NCBI GenBank assembly: GCA_965116715.1
Contig: OZ220724.1
Location: 496,001-560,000 of the forward strand
Source: Poriferisodalis sp965116715
GTDB lineage: Bacteria > Actinomycetota > Acidimicrobiia > Acidimicrobiales > Poriferisodalaceae
Reading direction: 5' to 3'
Length of the DNA stretch: 64,000 nt
The notes beneath the pieces were generated by a model. It was not told the origin of the DNA and made no database searches. It was given only the letters and a program-made list of their open reading frames with translations. Positions 1 to 9,239 of this stretch are shown piece after piece. How positions within the stretch are numbered: position 1 is the stretch's first letter; each line of letters starts with the position of its first letter. The position numbers were made by a program, and so were the translations under genes.

Positions 1-576
1 CGCGCGTATGTCGCCACGCCCGTCCCGCCAGAGCGCGACAACCACAAACTCCGGCTGTCCCTGCGCCGCACTCAGCACAGCCAGCAAACCTTCCGCGTCA
101 CTTGCAAGGAACCCTCCAGGCGCCGGCGCCGCGGAAATGCCGGACAGGCGAGGCAGCTCGGGCAGGACCGTGAGCGGCGACGTGAGGATCCGGCCCTCGA
201 TGTCGGTGAGCACCCAGCTTCCGGGAGCGGCCAGTGCAAGCGCCGCTTCGGAACGTTCGACGACATCGACCTGCACGGTCGCAGGCCATCGACGCCGGAC
301 TCGGGCATCGGCAATCCACGGCACAGCTTCAAGCGATCGTTCAGCCTCGCCGGTGCCGAGCGTGCCCATGAAGTCCCCCGGCTCGATGCCGGCAGCCCGG
401 TAGGCCTCGTCGTAGCTGACGCGATGCAGACCCCTGAAATGCACGCGATCGACTTCGAACGTCCCCGCTGCGAGCAGGATCGCTGCGAGCGAGGCCGCGA
501 CCGTGCCCACCGCAGCTGCTGTCAGCCACCGCCGCTGGCGATGTCGTTTCGGCTCCGCAGCGGATGAGGGTGCCAT
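1..576 (-). CDS. ftsQ: Cell division protein FtsQ, 3' end outside the window
   Basis: Membrane-anchored divisome protein that links early and late division proteins. The reading frame runs from an ATG at 576 to the window edge without a stop, so 192 N-terminal residues are visible and the C-terminus is missing. A basic N-terminus (residues about 9-13, KRHRQ) precedes one hydrophobic helix (about 20-43). A POTRA-like domain follows, containing FEVDRVHFRGLHRVS, the EPGDFMGT stretch and VPWIADARVRRRWPATVQV, the usual FtsQ pattern. The ATG follows the murB stop codon (577-579) with no gap, so translation is probably coupled. Position at the tail of the mur/fts cluster supports the call; ftsZ would be expected just outside the window. 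Confidence 0.9.
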   Translation of the reverse strand, partial: MAPSSAAEPKRHRQRRWLTAAAVGTVAASLAAILLAAGTFEVDRVHFRGLHRVSYDEAYRAAGIEPGDFMGTLGTGEAERSLEAVPWIADARVRRRWPATVQVDVVERSEAALALAAPGSWVLTDIEGRILTSPLTVLPELPRLSGISAAPAPGGFLASDAEGLLAVLSAAQGQPEFVVVALWRDGRGDIRA

Positions 577-1572
577 TCAAGGCAGTGTCGGAGCTGTCTC
601 GAAGCCCACCATGCGGACCTCGGGCTGCAGCACGATCCCTGTCGTCTCGGTGACACGACGCCGGATTTCGGCCATGAGCGCGACGACGTCTGCCGCTGTG
701 CCGCCGGGGTCGGAAACGATGAAGTTCGCGTGCAGCTGCGAAACCTCGGCCGTGCCGATTCGCAAGCCGCGCAGGCCAGCCTGATCGATTCGGGCCCCGG
801 CAGACGCTGCCCCGGTCAACTCGGGGAGCGGGTTCATGAACACCGATCCCGAGTTCTGCCCGCCCGGCTGGTGCTCTCTTCGCCAGCTCACGATGTCTGC
901 GATCCGTTCCGCCACCAGCGACGGACGGGCCGGATGCCCGCTCAGTCGCGCCCGAACCACTACGTGACGGTCAACTAGGCCGCTGCTGCGGTAGCCCAGA
1001 TCCAGGGCCTCGACCTCGATGCGACGCGGTTCACACTGTGCTTCGAGGTCGACGATGTCAGCGTCGACCATGCACGATGCCATGTCGCTGCCATGGCCCC
1101 CGGCGTTCATTCGCACGGCGCCGCCCACCGAGCCCGGCACGCCGACTGCCCATTCGAGACCGCCGATGCCCGCCGCGGCACACTGGCGCGCAAGCACGGG
1201 CAAGGCCACCGATGCGCCGACGCCGACCGTGGCATTCGCATGATCGAATTCGATGTTGTCGTAGGCGTCGCCGAGGAAGAGCGCGATGCCCTCGAAGCCC
1301 CGGTCTGCAACCAGCAGATTCGACCCTCGCCCCACAACGAGGATTTCCAGCCCAGAGGCTGCGGCGGCCTCGCCCACGCGCCGCAGATCAGCGGGAGCAT
1401 TGGCCACGAACGCCACCGCAGCCGGACCGCCGACTCGCGAGGTGGTCAGCGCGCCCAGCGGCGCGTTGACGCGGGCGTCAGCACCGAGCAGCGTTGCCGC
1501 ACGCCGTACTGCCTCAGGATCTGACCATCGACCAGCAGCGAGGTGTTCCGGGGACTGGTGTTCACGGGACAT
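577..1572 (-). CDS. murB: UDP-N-acetylenolpyruvoylglucosamine reductase MurB
   Basis: Reduces UDP-GlcNAc-enolpyruvate to UDP-MurNAc with NADPH and FAD in cytoplasmic peptidoglycan precursor synthesis. 331 residues. The FAD-binding region is seen in VVGRGSNLLVADRGF (about 79-93) and VGVPGSVGGAVRMNAGGHG (about 143-161). The substrate and proton-donor segment GGQNSGSVFMNP lies in the C-terminal half with its serine present. The start overlaps the end of murC by 11 nt, and ftsQ begins directly after the stop. A murB between murC and ftsQ is a known arrangement in some lineages. Confidence 0.95.
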   Translation of the reverse strand: MSREHQSPEHLAAGRWSDPEAVRRAATLLGADARVNAPLGALTTSRVGGPAAVAFVANAPADLRRVGEAAAASGLEILVVGRGSNLLVADRGFEGIALFLGDAYDNIEFDHANATVGVGASVALPVLARQCAAAGIGGLEWAVGVPGSVGGAVRMNAGGHGSDMASCMVDADIVDLEAQCEPRRIEVEALDLGYRSSGLVDRHVVVRARLSGHPARPSLVAERIADIVSWRREHQPGGQNSGSVFMNPLPELTGAASAGARIDQAGLRGLRIGTAEVSQLHANFIVSDPGGTAADVVALMAEIRRRVTETTGIVLQPEVRMVGFETAPTLP

Positions 1573-2941
1573 GCAGCAGCTCGTCTGGAAGCGTCGTCAG
1601 ATCGCCGGCACCCAGCGTGAGGCACAGGTCGCCGGACCGCAGGTGAGAGCGCAGGTACGAGCGCAGCTCTGCCCGTCCCGGGAGATAGGCCACCGACGCG
1701 TAGGGGTGGGAGTCAAGCAGCGCACCGAGCACAAGTTCGGTGGACACTCCGGGCCGGGGCACCTCGCCGGCAGCGTAGATGTCGGTCAGGACCACCTGAT
1801 CGGCTTCAGCAAACGAATCCGCGAAGTCCTGCCACAGCGCCGCTGTGCGAGAGTAACGATGAGGCTGGAAGACAGCGACAATCCGTTCCCAGCCTCCGCT
1901 GCGAGCGGCGGCGATCGCGGCTGCCACCTCGGTGGGCAGGTGGGCGTAGTCGTCGATGAACGACACCCCATCGCGCTCACCGCGCCGCTCGAACCGTCTG
2001 GCCACGCCTGCGAAACGGCCGAGGGCTTCGACCATGGGAGATGCAGCCGCACCCAGCTCGAGTGCAGCAGCGAGGGCACCCGCCGCATTCGTGACGTTGT
2101 GCAGTCCCGGCAGCGGCATCTCGCACCGTCCGATCGACGTGGTACCGGCCACGAGCTCGAAGCCGGCCCCCATCCGGGAGCTGTGCGCATCGACGATCCG
2201 GTAGTCGGCCCCGCCGGATCTGCCGTAGGTCACGCAGCCACCGAGACGTTCGGCCATGGCGGCCGCATGCGGGTCATCGGCACACACGATGCGTGGTCCC
2301 GAGGCACTGCCGGCGAAACGCTCGAATGCTGCCGCAAGCTCTGAGAAACTGCCGTAGTGATCGAGATGGTCAGCCTCGACGTTGGTCACGAGCACCGCAT
2401 CCGCGACGAGTTCCAGGTGGGTGCCGTCGGACTCGTCTGCCTCGACGACGAACCACTCCCCCGCGGTATCCCACACGGCGCCGGAGCCGATTTCATTGAC
2501 CTCGCCGCCCACGAGAAAGGACGGGCGCTCACCAGCCGCGACCAGGCAGAGCGCGAGCATCGATGAGGTGGTGGTCTTGCCGTGGGTGCCGCTGACCGCC
2601 AGCGTCTGCTTGCGCCGGCAGATGCCCGAGAGCAGCTCGGCCCGGCTGAGCACCGGAATGCCCCGGCGACGGGCTTCGACGAGCTCTGCATTGCCGTGAG
2701 ACACCGCGCTCGAATGCGCCACGATGTCCGCCGAGCCGATGTTGGCAGCGTCATGGCCGATGCTCACCCGGCCGCCGTGAGCTGCGAGTCGCGTCATGCC
2801 GGGGCCTGCTCTCAGGTCGCTGCCGCTGATGGCATGACCCATCTCCGCCAGCACCAACCCGATGGCGTTCATGCCCGCGCCCCCGGCTCCCACCAGGTGG
2901 ATGCTGCGCGGCTCTTCCAAGTCGACCGGCGGCTTCGTCAC
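1562..2941 (-). CDS. murC: UDP-N-acetylmuramate--L-alanine ligase MurC
   Basis: ATP-dependent ligase that adds L-Ala to UDP-MurNAc, the first step of stem peptide assembly. 459 residues, normal for the family. The N-terminal Rossmann domain begins with HLVGAGGAGMNAIGLVLAEMG (15-35). The Mur ligase P-loop GTHGKTTT lies at 118-125. DESDGTHLELV and NVEADHLDHYG in the central domain, and the C-terminal FQPHRYSR segment, are also present. It overlaps murG by 4 nt and murB by 11 nt. Confidence 0.96.
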   Translation of the reverse strand: MTKPPVDLEEPRSIHLVGAGGAGMNAIGLVLAEMGHAISGSDLRAGPGMTRLAAHGGRVSIGHDAANIGSADIVAHSSAVSHGNAELVEARRRGIPVLSRAELLSGICRRKQTLAVSGTHGKTTTSSMLALCLVAAGERPSFLVGGEVNEIGSGAVWDTAGEWFVVEADESDGTHLELVADAVLVTNVEADHLDHYGSFSELAAAFERFAGSASGPRIVCADDPHAAAMAERLGGCVTYGRSGGADYRIVDAHSSRMGAGFELVAGTTSIGRCEMPLPGLHNVTNAAGALAAALELGAAASPMVEALGRFAGVARRFERRGERDGVSFIDDYAHLPTEVAAAIAAARSGGWERIVAVFQPHRYSRTAALWQDFADSFAEADQVVLTDIYAAGEVPRPGVSTELVLGALLDSHPYASVAYLPGRAELRSYLRSHLRSGDLCLTLGAGDLTTLPDELLHVP

Positions 2942-4128
2942 GGTGTGTGCTTTCTGGGCGGACGGTTTTCGGACACGACAGAGCCAGGAATCGCTGAGCT
3001 GTGCTCAATCACGAGCTGCGCGACACGTTGAGCAGAGTCCCGACGGCCGAATGTCGCTTCGGGGACTCCGTCCGGTGCACCTCGGCCCCGCAGGCCCGGC
3101 ATCTGGTCGAGTTCTGCGAGCAGCCGTTCACCGTCGAACTCGGCGTCGACCACCACGCGGGCCCTGCCGCCGGCGGCCAGCTCTTCGGCATTGCGGCGCT
3201 GATGGTCGTTGGTCGCGATGGGCAGCGGCACCAGCACAGCCGGCGTGCCGATGACCGACAGCTCGGCAACCGTTGACGCCCCAGCACGGCAGATCGCGTA
3301 GTCAGCCGCAGCCAGTGCCGTAGGCAGGCGCTCGTCGAACGGCACTGCGCGGTACCAATTCCGGACCTGCGAGCCTGCCGGTCGCAGCGAGGGATCCGGC
3401 GGTCGATGATCAAAGTCACGTCTGCCGACAACGTGATAGACGAACAGGCCGTCGCGTTCGCGCAGTGCCGGCAATGCCGACCAGACGGCGGTGTTGATCC
3501 GCAGCGAACCCAGCGAACCGCCGAACACCACCACGACGGTCGCATCGGCAGGCCAGCCGAGCCGGGTCCGTGCGTCGCTCGCGCAGAGCGCAGCCTCGAT
3601 GACCTCCTGTCGCACGGGATTGCCGGTCACCACTTCCCGGTGCAGTCCCGTGCCGGTGACCGGTACGGCCGCGGCGCGGGCGAAACGGCCAAGCAGCCGG
3701 TTCGTGGCCGACGCGACGGCATTCTGCTCGGCAATCACCAACGGCACGCGCCAGATCACTGCGCCCACCGTTGCAGGCAACGCCGCGTACCCGCCCAGCG
3801 ACAGCACCGCAGCGGGACGGCGCCGTCCGACGAGCGCAACGCCGCGAACGGTGGCCCACACCAGGCTTGCCGCAGCGCGCGCGTTCGTCAGGTTCACCCG
3901 CCGTGCAGTGAGGCCCCGGCCGCCGAGCAGGGTCACGCCGAAGCCCGCAGCGGGCACGATCTGGGAGTCGATTCCCTTGGCGCTGCCGACGAAATGGATG
4001 CCGTCAGCGGGCCAGCCGCGCTCGGCCAGTGCTGAGGCCACCGCCAAGCCGGGCATCAGGTGCCCTGCCGTGCCGCCGCCGGCGATCAGGACGCTTGGGG
4101 CGCCGGCGGCTCTGCGTGGTGCCCTCAC
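2938..4128 (-). CDS. murG: Undecaprenyl-PP-MurNAc-pentapeptide GlcNAc transferase MurG
   Basis: GT28-family glycosyltransferase that adds GlcNAc to lipid I to make lipid II at the inner membrane face. 396 residues. The N-terminal glycine-rich loop IAGGGTAGHLMPGLAVA (15-31) contains the catalytic histidine of the family. The C-terminal UDP-GlcNAc region CRAGASTVAELSVIGTPAVLVPLP is clear. It overlaps ftsW and murC by 4 nt each, consistent with coupled translation. Confidence 0.96.
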   Translation of the reverse strand: MRAPRRAAGAPSVLIAGGGTAGHLMPGLAVASALAERGWPADGIHFVGSAKGIDSQIVPAAGFGVTLLGGRGLTARRVNLTNARAAASLVWATVRGVALVGRRRPAAVLSLGGYAALPATVGAVIWRVPLVIAEQNAVASATNRLLGRFARAAAVPVTGTGLHREVVTGNPVRQEVIEAALCASDARTRLGWPADATVVVVFGGSLGSLRINTAVWSALPALRERDGLFVYHVVGRRDFDHRPPDPSLRPAGSQVRNWYRAVPFDERLPTALAAADYAICRAGASTVAELSVIGTPAVLVPLPIATNDHQRRNAEELAAGGRARVVVDAEFDGERLLAELDQMPGLRGRGAPDGVPEATFGRRDSAQRVAQLVIEHSSAIPGSVVSENRPPRKHTP

Positions 4129-5270
4129 GGCCGCATGGTTGGGTCGGATCGCCGGGTCACATTCAAGAGCAGGCCGGCAGCCGCTGACACCACTACCAAG
4201 GAGGAACCGCCGAAGGAGAGGAATGGCAGGGTCACGCCGGTCACCGGCAGCAATCCAACCACACCGCCCACGTTCACCAGGGTCTGGAGCACGAACCAGA
4301 TGGAGATGCCCGCGGCGAGCAGCGAGCCGAACATGTCGGGTGCTTTCTGACTCGTCCGGAGTCCGCCGATGCCGACGACCCCCAGCAGCGTCAGGAGCCC
4401 GAGCGCACCGAAGAGGCCCATCTCCTCTCCGACGATGACGAAGATGAAGTCAGTCGGAGCATTGGGCACCCATCCCCACTTGGCCTGGCCTGCCCCGAGG
4501 CCGGTGCCGCGCACTCCTCCCTGCGCGAGACCCACCAAGCTCTGAAAGGTCTGATAACCGCTCGAGGCGCGTTCAGAGATCGGATCGAGGAAGCCCGCCA
4601 AGCGCGCACGGCGGTACGGCGCCGCATAAGCCAGCAATGGTGCCGCTACGGCCACCATCGCAGCGATCTTGGCTAGGTCGCGGCCAGGCAGGCCAGCGAC
4701 GAAGAGCATGCCGACCCCGATGCCCGCGAGTATGAGCGTGGTTCCCAGGTCTGGCTGCAGCAGCACCAGCGAGCAGCCGGCAGTGAGCAACAGCATCGCC
4801 GGTCGCAGAATCCGGTCCGGCCGGTCGATCTGATCCTTGCGAGCATCCAGGAAGGCGGCCAGCGCAACGATGAGTGCCAGCTTCGCGATCTCCGACGGCT
4901 GAATGCTGAACTGGCCGACTTCGATCCAGCGTCGCGCCCCACCCGTGCGCTTGCCGACCGCGAGCACGATGAGCAACAGGCTCACGCTCGCCGCTGCGAG
5001 CGGCAGCGCCATGCGCCGCCAATGCCGGTAGTCGACGCCGAGCGTGACGAGCAGCACGGCGACAGCGATCCCCACGGACCACAGATGACGGGTGAAGTAC
5101 TGCAGCGGTCGGTCGGACGAATCGAACCCAGTCGCCGACGTGGCCGACAGCACCAAGACGACCCCGGTGAGCAGCAGCAGGAACACCGCTGACAGCAGCG
5201 CTGCGTATCGCACCGACGGGCCCGATTGGACCCGCCCCGGTTGCGTGCGCGGTGGAATCGGCCTGCTCAT
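4125..5270 (-). CDS. ftsW: SEDS-family peptidoglycan glycosyltransferase FtsW
   Basis: Polytopic lipid II polymerase of the divisome, working with FtsI. From ATG 5270 it is 381 residues. That start is chosen because it forms an ATGA overlap with the murD stop and because the upstream in-frame extension has no FtsW character. About ten hydrophobic helices are visible. SEDS signatures include GKRTGGARRWIEVGQFSIQPSEIAKLA and the C-terminal LPFLSFGGSSLVV. The region VGEEMGLFGALG before the last helices is also typical. Confidence 0.95.
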   Translation of the reverse strand: MSRPIPPRTQPGRVQSGPSVRYAALLSAVFLLLLTGVVLVLSATSATGFDSSDRPLQYFTRHLWSVGIAVAVLLVTLGVDYRHWRRMALPLAAASVSLLLIVLAVGKRTGGARRWIEVGQFSIQPSEIAKLALIVALAAFLDARKDQIDRPDRILRPAMLLLTAGCSLVLLQPDLGTTLILAGIGVGMLFVAGLPGRDLAKIAAMVAVAAPLLAYAAPYRRARLAGFLDPISERASSGYQTFQSLVGLAQGGVRGTGLGAGQAKWGWVPNAPTDFIFVIVGEEMGLFGALGLLTLLGVVGIGGLRTSQKAPDMFGSLLAAGISIWFVLQTLVNVGGVVGLLPVTGVTLPFLSFGGSSLVVVSAAAGLLLNVTRRSDPTMRP

Positions 5271-6688
5271 TGCCCTTCCCCCGCCGGAACCTGTGAGCGC
5301 AAGCGCATGTGAAGATCGGTGACTGCCGAGAGGAAGTGCTCGCCCCGCTGGCGGTAGCTCGAGTACCAGTCGAACGAGGCGCACCCGGGCGACAGCACCA
5401 CGTCCCGACCGGGTTGAGCCATGCGGTAGGCGGCTTCCACAGCCTCAGGCATGGAATCGGCACCGACGAGCTCGATCGAGCCGCATGCAGGCTGGCTGAA
5501 GCACTCGATGATCTCCGGGGCTGCCTCGCCGATGGCCACGACACCATGAACATGCGGGGCAATCGCGGCCAGCTCGCCAAGATCGAGGCCCTTGTTGCGG
5601 CCACCCGCGATGAGGATCGCATCGGAAAAGCCCCGCAACGCTGCGACCGTCGCATGCGGTGCGGTGGCCTTGCTGTCGTCATGAAAGCGAACGTCGCCGA
5701 TGCGGCCGGCGAATGCCAACCGGTGAGGCAGGCCGTCGAACGACCGCAGTTCCGCCGCCACCGCCTCAGCGGACGCGCCCATCGCCAGCGCGATGGCGGT
5801 CGCAGCGGCAGCGTTGGACAAGTCATGAGGACGCCGTCGTGGCAGCTCCGCTGCCTCGGCGATGCCCTCGTCATGTGCAACCAAGATCCCGCGCTCGTAG
5901 CGCACATCGCAGGGCGCCTCGAGCTGTTCGGGAGCCGCGAACGTCACCTGCTGTGAGCGAATTCCCGACGTCCACGGCTCGATATCGGTGTCGCCGAACG
6001 GCACTACAGAGACATCGCCAGGACCTTGTGCGGCCCAGATTCGGGCCTTGGAAGCGGCATAGTCGCGCAGGTCGGCATGCCAGTCGAGATGATCCGGCGC
6101 CAGATTCAGCCACGCGGCAACGGCGGGAGCGAATCTGCGTGCCCGGTGAAGCCTGAACGACGACGCCTCCACGACGAACGCGGAGACGTCGCTGGCGATC
6201 GCGTCGACGAGTGCAATGTCCGTGTTGCCAGCACCGACGGCGCTGATACCGCTCCGGTTCAGCATTCGCTCGGTGAGCACCGTGACCGTCGTCTTGCCGT
6301 TGGTACCGGTGATTGCAGCGAGGGGCCGGCTGTCCCACTGCGCAGCCAGGTCCAGCTCGCTCACCACTGGCACGCCCGCCGCATCCGCAAGCGCATAACA
6401 CACGTGCCGGGGCGGCACTCCCGGGGCGGGCACGACGGCACCGGCACCCGACACCAGCGACCTCAGCAGCCGCTCATCGGTGGAATCGTGAATCGTGCCG
6501 AGAGCCGTCTCCGGTCGGGCGGCTCGCTGGGCCGCATCGCCCGGTCTGTCGTCGGCCATGACGACCTCGTGGCCGCGCGCCGCCAGTGCGGCGGCGACGG
6601 CCCAGCCGGTCACCCCCATGCCGACGACGACAACCGGCCCGTCCGCAGGCCGCACATCGTCGGCTGCGTCTTGACGGGCGGTGGGCAT
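5267..6688 (-). CDS. murD: UDP-N-acetylmuramoylalanine--D-glutamate ligase MurD
   Basis: Adds D-Glu to UDP-MurNAc-L-Ala. 473 residues from ATG 6688; the open frame extends much further upstream but there overlaps mraY, so the extension is rejected. The dinucleotide-like N-terminus VVVVGMGVTGWAVAAALAARG (19-39) and the P-loop GTNGKTT (128-134) are present, as are NLAPDHLDWH and HDDSKATAPHATVAAL in the central and C-terminal domains. A 2-nt gap separates it from the mraY stop, and it overlaps ftsW by 4 nt. Confidence 0.95.
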   Translation of the reverse strand: MPTARQDAADDVRPADGPVVVVGMGVTGWAVAAALAARGHEVVMADDRPGDAAQRAARPETALGTIHDSTDERLLRSLVSGAGAVVPAPGVPPRHVCYALADAAGVPVVSELDLAAQWDSRPLAAITGTNGKTTVTVLTERMLNRSGISAVGAGNTDIALVDAIASDVSAFVVEASSFRLHRARRFAPAVAAWLNLAPDHLDWHADLRDYAASKARIWAAQGPGDVSVVPFGDTDIEPWTSGIRSQQVTFAAPEQLEAPCDVRYERGILVAHDEGIAEAAELPRRRPHDLSNAAAATAIALAMGASAEAVAAELRSFDGLPHRLAFAGRIGDVRFHDDSKATAPHATVAALRGFSDAILIAGGRNKGLDLGELAAIAPHVHGVVAIGEAAPEIIECFSQPACGSIELVGADSMPEAVEAAYRMAQPGRDVVLSPGCASFDWYSSYRQRGEHFLSAVTDLHMRLRSQVPAGEGQ

Positions 6689-6690
6689 GC

Positions 6691-7743
6691 TCACAGTGAT
6701 CCTGCCGGAAGTTCGACGAGGTCCAGACTGAGGAAGTCTGCGTAGTACAGCCCCAGAGCGAGGGCGACGAGCAGGCTGTTCACGACCCAGAGGCGGATGA
6801 GCACGGTGGTTTCCGGCCACCCGCCCAGTTCGAGGTGATGGTGCATCGGGGCCATCCGGAACAGGCGGCGACCGAAGAGCCGGAACGAGCCGACCTGGAT
6901 GATCACCGATGCCGTCTCGATGACGTACAGGCCGCCGATGACGGGCAGTAGCAGGTCGACGTGCAGCAGCATCGCGAGACCCGCCATCGCAGTACCGATC
7001 GCCAGCGAGCCCGTGTCGCCCATGAAGATCCGTGCCGGCGGCGCGTTCCACCACAGGAAGCCCGCGCACGCGCCGGCCATTGCGGCAGCCACGATGGCCA
7101 AGTCCAGCGGATGCTTGACGTCGTAGGAGATCGGGTGGCGGAATGCCCAGTAACCCACGACTACGAAGGCCGCGAACGCCACCGAGGCAGCTCCGGCGGC
7201 AAGGCCGTCCAAGCCGTCTGTGAGGTTCACAGCGTTCGACGTGCCCAGAACGATGATGACCGCCCACAGGACCCACACCGCGGCGGGAACGCGCAGCGCG
7301 TTCCCGTCCAGCCGGGTGAACCCGATGGCGGAGTCGAGGTTCACCCACCACACTGATGCCACGGCAAAGCCGACGCCCACCGCGATCAGCCCGATCAGCT
7401 TGGCCCGCTTGTTGAGGCCCAGGTTGCGCTCGCGGCTCACCTTGATCCAGTCGTCAGCCAGGCCGACGAGACCCGCAGCGCACACGGCGGCCAGCAGCAC
7501 GATGCCCGAGCGAGTCATGACCGTCTCGGCTCTGAGGTGGCTGGCGACATAGCCCACGACGGCTGCCGCGACCACCGCGACGCCCCCCATCGTCGGCGTG
7601 CCCGCCTTGGTGATGTGGCCTCGGGGACCATCGAGACGGATGGGCTGGCCGACCCCACGCGCTTGCAGCCACGGGATGAGATAGCGAGTACCCACGAGGG
7701 ACACGAACATCGCGGAGCTGGCAGCGATAAGCAGGGCGATCAT
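6691..7743 (-). CDS. mraY: Phospho-MurNAc-pentapeptide transferase MraY
   Basis: Integral membrane enzyme that transfers phospho-MurNAc-pentapeptide to undecaprenyl phosphate, making lipid I. 350 residues with about ten hydrophobic segments. Family signatures are GTPTMGG near residue 50, LADDWIKV with the aspartate pair, NAVNLTDGLDGLAAG, FMGDTGSLAIG and APMHHHLELGGWPET near the C-terminus. It overlaps the end of murE by 4 nt, so no murF lies between them. Confidence 0.96.
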   Translation of the reverse strand: MIALLIAASSAMFVSLVGTRYLIPWLQARGVGQPIRLDGPRGHITKAGTPTMGGVAVVAAAVVGYVASHLRAETVMTRSGIVLLAAVCAAGLVGLADDWIKVSRERNLGLNKRAKLIGLIAVGVGFAVASVWWVNLDSAIGFTRLDGNALRVPAAVWVLWAVIIVLGTSNAVNLTDGLDGLAAGAASVAFAAFVVVGYWAFRHPISYDVKHPLDLAIVAAAMAGACAGFLWWNAPPARIFMGDTGSLAIGTAMAGLAMLLHVDLLLPVIGGLYVIETASVIIQVGSFRLFGRRLFRMAPMHHHLELGGWPETTVLIRLWVVNSLLVALALGLYYADFLSLDLVELPAGSL

Positions 7744-9239
7744 CGCCGTGCGCTCCTGCGTTGCTGCAGGTGCCCAGCAGCAGCGGCCGCGTCGTCAAAC
7801 GGCACGGAACGGCCGGCTGACACCTGCGCTGTCTCGTGACCCTTGCCGGCGATCACCACCACATCGCCTGCCACCGCATTGCTGATGGCGTACGAAATGG
7901 CTCTGGACCGGTCCAACTCGACATGCAGGCCATCGCCGGAGTCCTGCCGCTGCCCCGTGCCGGCGGCAATGTCGTCAGCGATCTGCTCGGGATCCTCGCT
8001 GCGAGGATTGTCAGTGGTCAAGATCACTACATCGGCGTGACGGTCTGCTGCCGCACCCATGGGTGCCCGCTTCGACCGGTCCCGGTCGCCGCCGGCCCCG
8101 AACACCGCCCACAGACGGCCTCCCCGGGCACCGAGTTCACGAGCGCTGGTCAGTGCGGCGGCGAGTGCGTCAGGCTTGTGGGCATAGTCGACCAGCACCG
8201 TGATGTCGTCGTCCGGGCCGCTCACCGGCCACAAGCGCCCCCGCACCGGAGCAATGGCTGCAATCGCCGAAGCGACAGCGTCATCGTCGAAGCCGAGCGC
8301 GCTGGACGTTGCGGCTGCGGCCGCGATGTTTGCGACATTGACTCGTCCGAGCAGCCCGCACTGCACGGCTCGGCCGCGCCATCGGCCCCTGAGGCCCTCG
8401 GTGCTGGCCGCGACCTGGTCGATGTCAGATGGCTGCCACTGGACCACCTCGGCCGTTGTACCAGCGGCCATCGAGGCCAGGCGGCGACCCCACGCATCGG
8501 CGACATTCAGTACCGCGATCTCGCTGCGACCGTCGAACAGGCGCGCCTTGGCGTTGAAGTACCCCTCCATCGTGTCGTGGAAGTCGAGATGCTCATGGCT
8601 CAGGTTCGTGAACACGCCGGCGGCGAAGCTGGCGCCGTCGACCCTGCCGAGGGCGAGCGCGTGAGACGAGACTTCCAGCACGACCATCTCGGTTCCGCTG
8701 TCGGCAGCCTGGCTGAGGCGCCGGCACAAGTCCGGCGCCTCGGGTGTGGTGTGGGTCCCGTCCAGCGTGCCCATGACCTCACAAGTCGTACCGCATGCCG
8801 TCGCGATGGCGGCGATTGCGTGCGTCACGGTGGTCTTGCCTGAAGTCCCGGTGACGCCGACCACCGTGCAGCGCCGCCATGGCTGACCCCACACGACCGC
8901 AGACGCCGGCCCGAGTGCCGCTCGCACATCGGGAACGACGATCTGAGCTGCGTCGACGTCGAGGACATCGGACACGAGCAACGCGCCGGCGCCGGCGGCG
9001 AGCGCCTCGGCGGCGAAGCGATGGCCGTCGTGATGCTGCCCCACGACACAGCCGAACAGCGCCCCGGGCGTGACCGCGCGGCTGTCGTGAGTGATGCCGT
9101 GCACGAGCGTCACCGAGCTTGCCGCTTGAGGGCCCCGCTCGCTCGGAGGTGCCACGTAGGTGCCGCCGATGGCCGAGGCCAACTCCTTCGCAGGCACCCG
9201 ATGCGCCGGGGCCGGAGCGGGGCCGGGCTGGCTAGGCAT
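7740..9239 (-). CDS. murE: UDP-MurNAc-tripeptide synthetase MurE, meso-DAP type
   Basis: Adds the third stem-peptide residue to UDP-MurNAc-L-Ala-D-Glu. 499 residues from ATG 9239, which sits just inside the end of ftsI. The P-loop GTSGKTT is at 131-137. NLSHEHLDFHDTMEGYF and the C-terminal DNPR (410-413) are present. DNPR is the established marker of meso-diaminopimelate specificity, so the wall should be DAP-type. Although it occupies the slot shared by murE and murF in many genomes, it is a single ligase and not a fusion. It overlaps mraY by 4 nt. Confidence 0.93.
   Translation of the reverse strand: MPSQPGPAPAPAHRVPAKELASAIGGTYVAPPSERGPQAASSVTLVHGITHDSRAVTPGALFGCVVGQHHDGHRFAAEALAAGAGALLVSDVLDVDAAQIVVPDVRAALGPASAVVWGQPWRRCTVVGVTGTSGKTTVTHAIAAIATACGTTCEVMGTLDGTHTTPEAPDLCRRLSQAADSGTEMVVLEVSSHALALGRVDGASFAAGVFTNLSHEHLDFHDTMEGYFNAKARLFDGRSEIAVLNVADAWGRRLASMAAGTTAEVVQWQPSDIDQVAASTEGLRGRWRGRAVQCGLLGRVNVANIAAAAATSSALGFDDDAVASAIAAIAPVRGRLWPVSGPDDDITVLVDYAHKPDALAAALTSARELGARGGRLWAVFGAGGDRDRSKRAPMGAAADRHADVVILTTDNPRSEDPEQIADDIAAGTGQRQDSGDGLHVELDRSRAISYAISNAVAGDVVVIAGKGHETAQVSAGRSVPFDDAAAAAGHLQQRRSARR

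Noticed and set aside
5271..5384. 38-residue N-terminal extension of FtsW
   Set aside because: It overlaps the conserved C-terminus of MurD and does not look like FtsW. The ATGA overlap at 5267-5270 gives a better start.
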